Of a stretch of DNA of 64,000 nucleotides, positions 61,936 through 64,000 are shown piece by piece (positions within the stretch are counted from its first letter, which is position 1; the number at the start of each line of letters is the position of its first letter). Source of the DNA: Dryococelus australis (Eukaryota > Arthropoda > Insecta > Phasmatodea > Phasmatidae). The stretch is from assembly GCA_029891345.1 (NCBI GenBank), contig CM056994.1, positions 137,336,457 through 137,400,456 on the forward strand, in the 5' to 3' direction. The notes under the pieces are model-generated. The model was not told the origin of the DNA. It did no database searches and was given only the letters and a program-made list of their open reading frames with translations. The position numbers and the translations under genes are program-made.

Positions 61936-64000
61936 ATTCTTTGTTTTTTGTAAATGATTTTATGGGCATTTGGATAGTTTTGTTAATGAAATATCTTGTA
62001 AATAACTTGTTCTTCTGAAATGTGATTTTCTTTTAAGAAAATGTTTTTAATAAGTGTGATAGAATGGTTGTAAATATCTCTTTGTGACTGTCCATGATTT
62101 AAATATTTATTTTTTAAATAAAAATATTTCAATATTAAAACGAATTATATATCTTGTTATTTGTTTAAACTATTTAACTTTGTACGAATATGAACATTGA
62201 GGTATTTGGAATTACAAGAGTATTTGTGAATGATGAAGTGATAGTTTAATTGCTACAAAAGTAATTATTTTATATTGCGTTTATGATTTGGTTTTATATG
62301 AAGTTCTAAAAGATTAACATTTAATAATCCTGAAGACAGCTTCGAAAAATGTTGGCAAGTCTGAAAGTTTTTCAATGGCAGTGATGGCAATCGACTCAAG
62401 TTTCGTCCTACAAAGAGCTTAGAAGTAGATAGCAATTAGAAAGGTGTCTGTTGTCTTGCGCGAAAAATACAAGTTTCTCGCTTAGAGGCAGTACTCAGCC
62501 TGCTTCCTTGTTCGTGAGAGAGAAACATGTTTATGACTTCAACTCTGATAACATTCACTTTAGATTTAATTATTTAAATCCATAGGAGGAATGTAAAATT
62601 TCAATATGACTTACTATTCATATATTCATTTCATACAATAAACTTGGAACACATCATTACTTAAAATAAAAGGATGTAATTCAGCGAGATTGTATATTTT
62701 CCTATACGGCAGTGTAGCCAAAAATCACGGATGGAAACTTATAAAATCATACTCTATTTTCTTGTCCATGAAACTTTCGTTATAGCTAATATTAAAAAAA
62801 TTTCGTCTTGTAGAGATATGTACAGAAAAATATCTGACAGTTTGTATATGTATGCGCGATTTTTTAACGTATGTTAGCCATTGTATTACTTAAAACCCTT
62901 GACTGATGTATTGTGAACATGTATTTTTACTAATTCCAACTATACGTGAATGAAAAAAAATTTCTTTGAATATTTACAACACAAATTACACAAAAAGTCT
63001 GGGAATCGCAAAAATTAATTTAGTGAAAATATATTTTGGGTTTGGTCTCGTGCGAAATTATTCGTAATTTATTTTAATATTTTCTTGTAAGTTTGCAGAT
63101 TAATGACATTTCATATGAAATTGTTAGTGCTGAGGAAATAATTTTTCAGTGGGAATTGTTAAATTTCTATTTGTTAGCAGCAAACGTTCAAAGACAGTTG
63201 AGATGTGAAATACGAAAAATGATTCAATAGATATCGTTACTAAGGTTTCTAGATCCTTCACCCGGGCAGCATCCAAGCTCGGCAGCGGAGGGTGGGTAGG
63301 TAGGGCCGAGTAATGGGACCTTGCAACCCCAGTCGCTCCGCTCTCCTCTACCTCAGAGAGCCGGTCCTGGTGTCTTGTCAACCCTTACTCTCTATGCATG
63401 GATACCTACTCATAGCCTTCGTAAAATACATTCTAATATTTTAATAACATTTTATTCACATGTTAATAATAATTCCTTTAAATGGGGGTTAATGTTAATC
63501 ATATCGGAAAAAGTGAGTGTGAAGTATGTTTATGAAGATAGTCTACGAATATTTACTACGGGTTTCACTAAACAGTCACTGCGTTAGGTTTTAAGCGGAA
63601 GTTGTGTTAAAATTATTTTAATACTTTTATCATGATAAGGAAACTTGTTAGGATAGATAAACTGAGTTTGTTGATACATCGTTTGTGTTTAGATGTACGA
63701 TTCCGTAAATACATTAACGCATATGTTAATCTATTAAAATAAAAATAATCCATGCTATGTGTCATTCGGATAGGATTTGTGCATTTATTCATTTTGTGAC
63801 AAATTATATGCGATTTTGTCGGGTAACCTGTACGCGAGTACCGTTTTTAAACTATCCTACGTCTGGATAAATATAACAATGTGTCGTCGGCTTTCATGCG
63901 AGCGGAATAACGCGCTAGGCTTCAGCGGAAATTTTATTGCTTGTTAAAAGTGAATTATTTAAAAGTTCGGAAATGGTTAAGCTTTTCTGTGGATTACGTA
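61936..64000. other. Intergenic sequence to the end of the window
   Basis: AT-rich apart from a GC-richer patch at 63,240-63,375, where short frames lie on both strands without recognisable motif; it may be a small interspersed repeat. Nothing else is supported. Confidence 0.4.

Overview
The window is eukaryotic nuclear DNA, most likely from an insect or another arthropod with a large, AT-rich, transposon-laden genome. The evidence is a spliced trypsin-fold protease exon with a poly(A) signal, tRNA-derived SINEs, a Ty3/Gypsy fragment, MITEs, long satellite arrays and, above all, remnants of Polinton/Maverick DNA transposons. Species cannot be told from the sequence. No intact gene longer than an exon is present; almost everything is decayed mobile DNA, so most short open frames have no meaning as genes.

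Layout: 1-2.6 kb carries the last exon of a chymotrypsin-like serine protease. 2.6-10.6 kb is very AT-rich and holds a broken Polinton-type DNA polymerase (+ strand, about 4.4-5.8 kb) and a piece of Polinton-type integrase (- strand, about 9.4-9.65 kb). 10,586-34,050 is one large element bounded by roughly 610-bp terminal inverted repeats that match almost perfectly. Inside it are a decayed protein-primed family B DNA polymerase (- strand, 20.05-23.33 kb) interrupted by a reversed piece of polymerase coding sequence, a BRO-N-like gene, a phospholipase A2-like capsid-associated domain, an adenain-like protease remnant, and nested insertions (two SINEs around a Gypsy element, a satellite array, a GC-richer block of unknown origin).

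34-39.4 kb again contains Polinton-type polymerase (- strand, about 38.7-39.06 kb). 39.47-40.86 kb is an interspersed repeat whose middle has expanded into about 28 tandem copies of a tRNA A-box-like unit. 41.5-43.1 kb is a T/G-rich degenerate minisatellite. 43.7-48.4 kb has a SINE and two related MITEs. 49.8-51.6 kb is a second array of the same satellite seen inside the Polinton. 52.9-55.25 kb is a broken copy of a multi-copy Cys-rich protein family. 55.3-64 kb shows microsatellites and weak repeats only.

Polymerase, integrase, protease and PLA2-like pieces belong to one functional set (self-synthesising, virus-like transposons), but every one of them has stops and frame changes, so none is expected to work. 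Coordinates of remnants were read by eye and are approximate at their edges.
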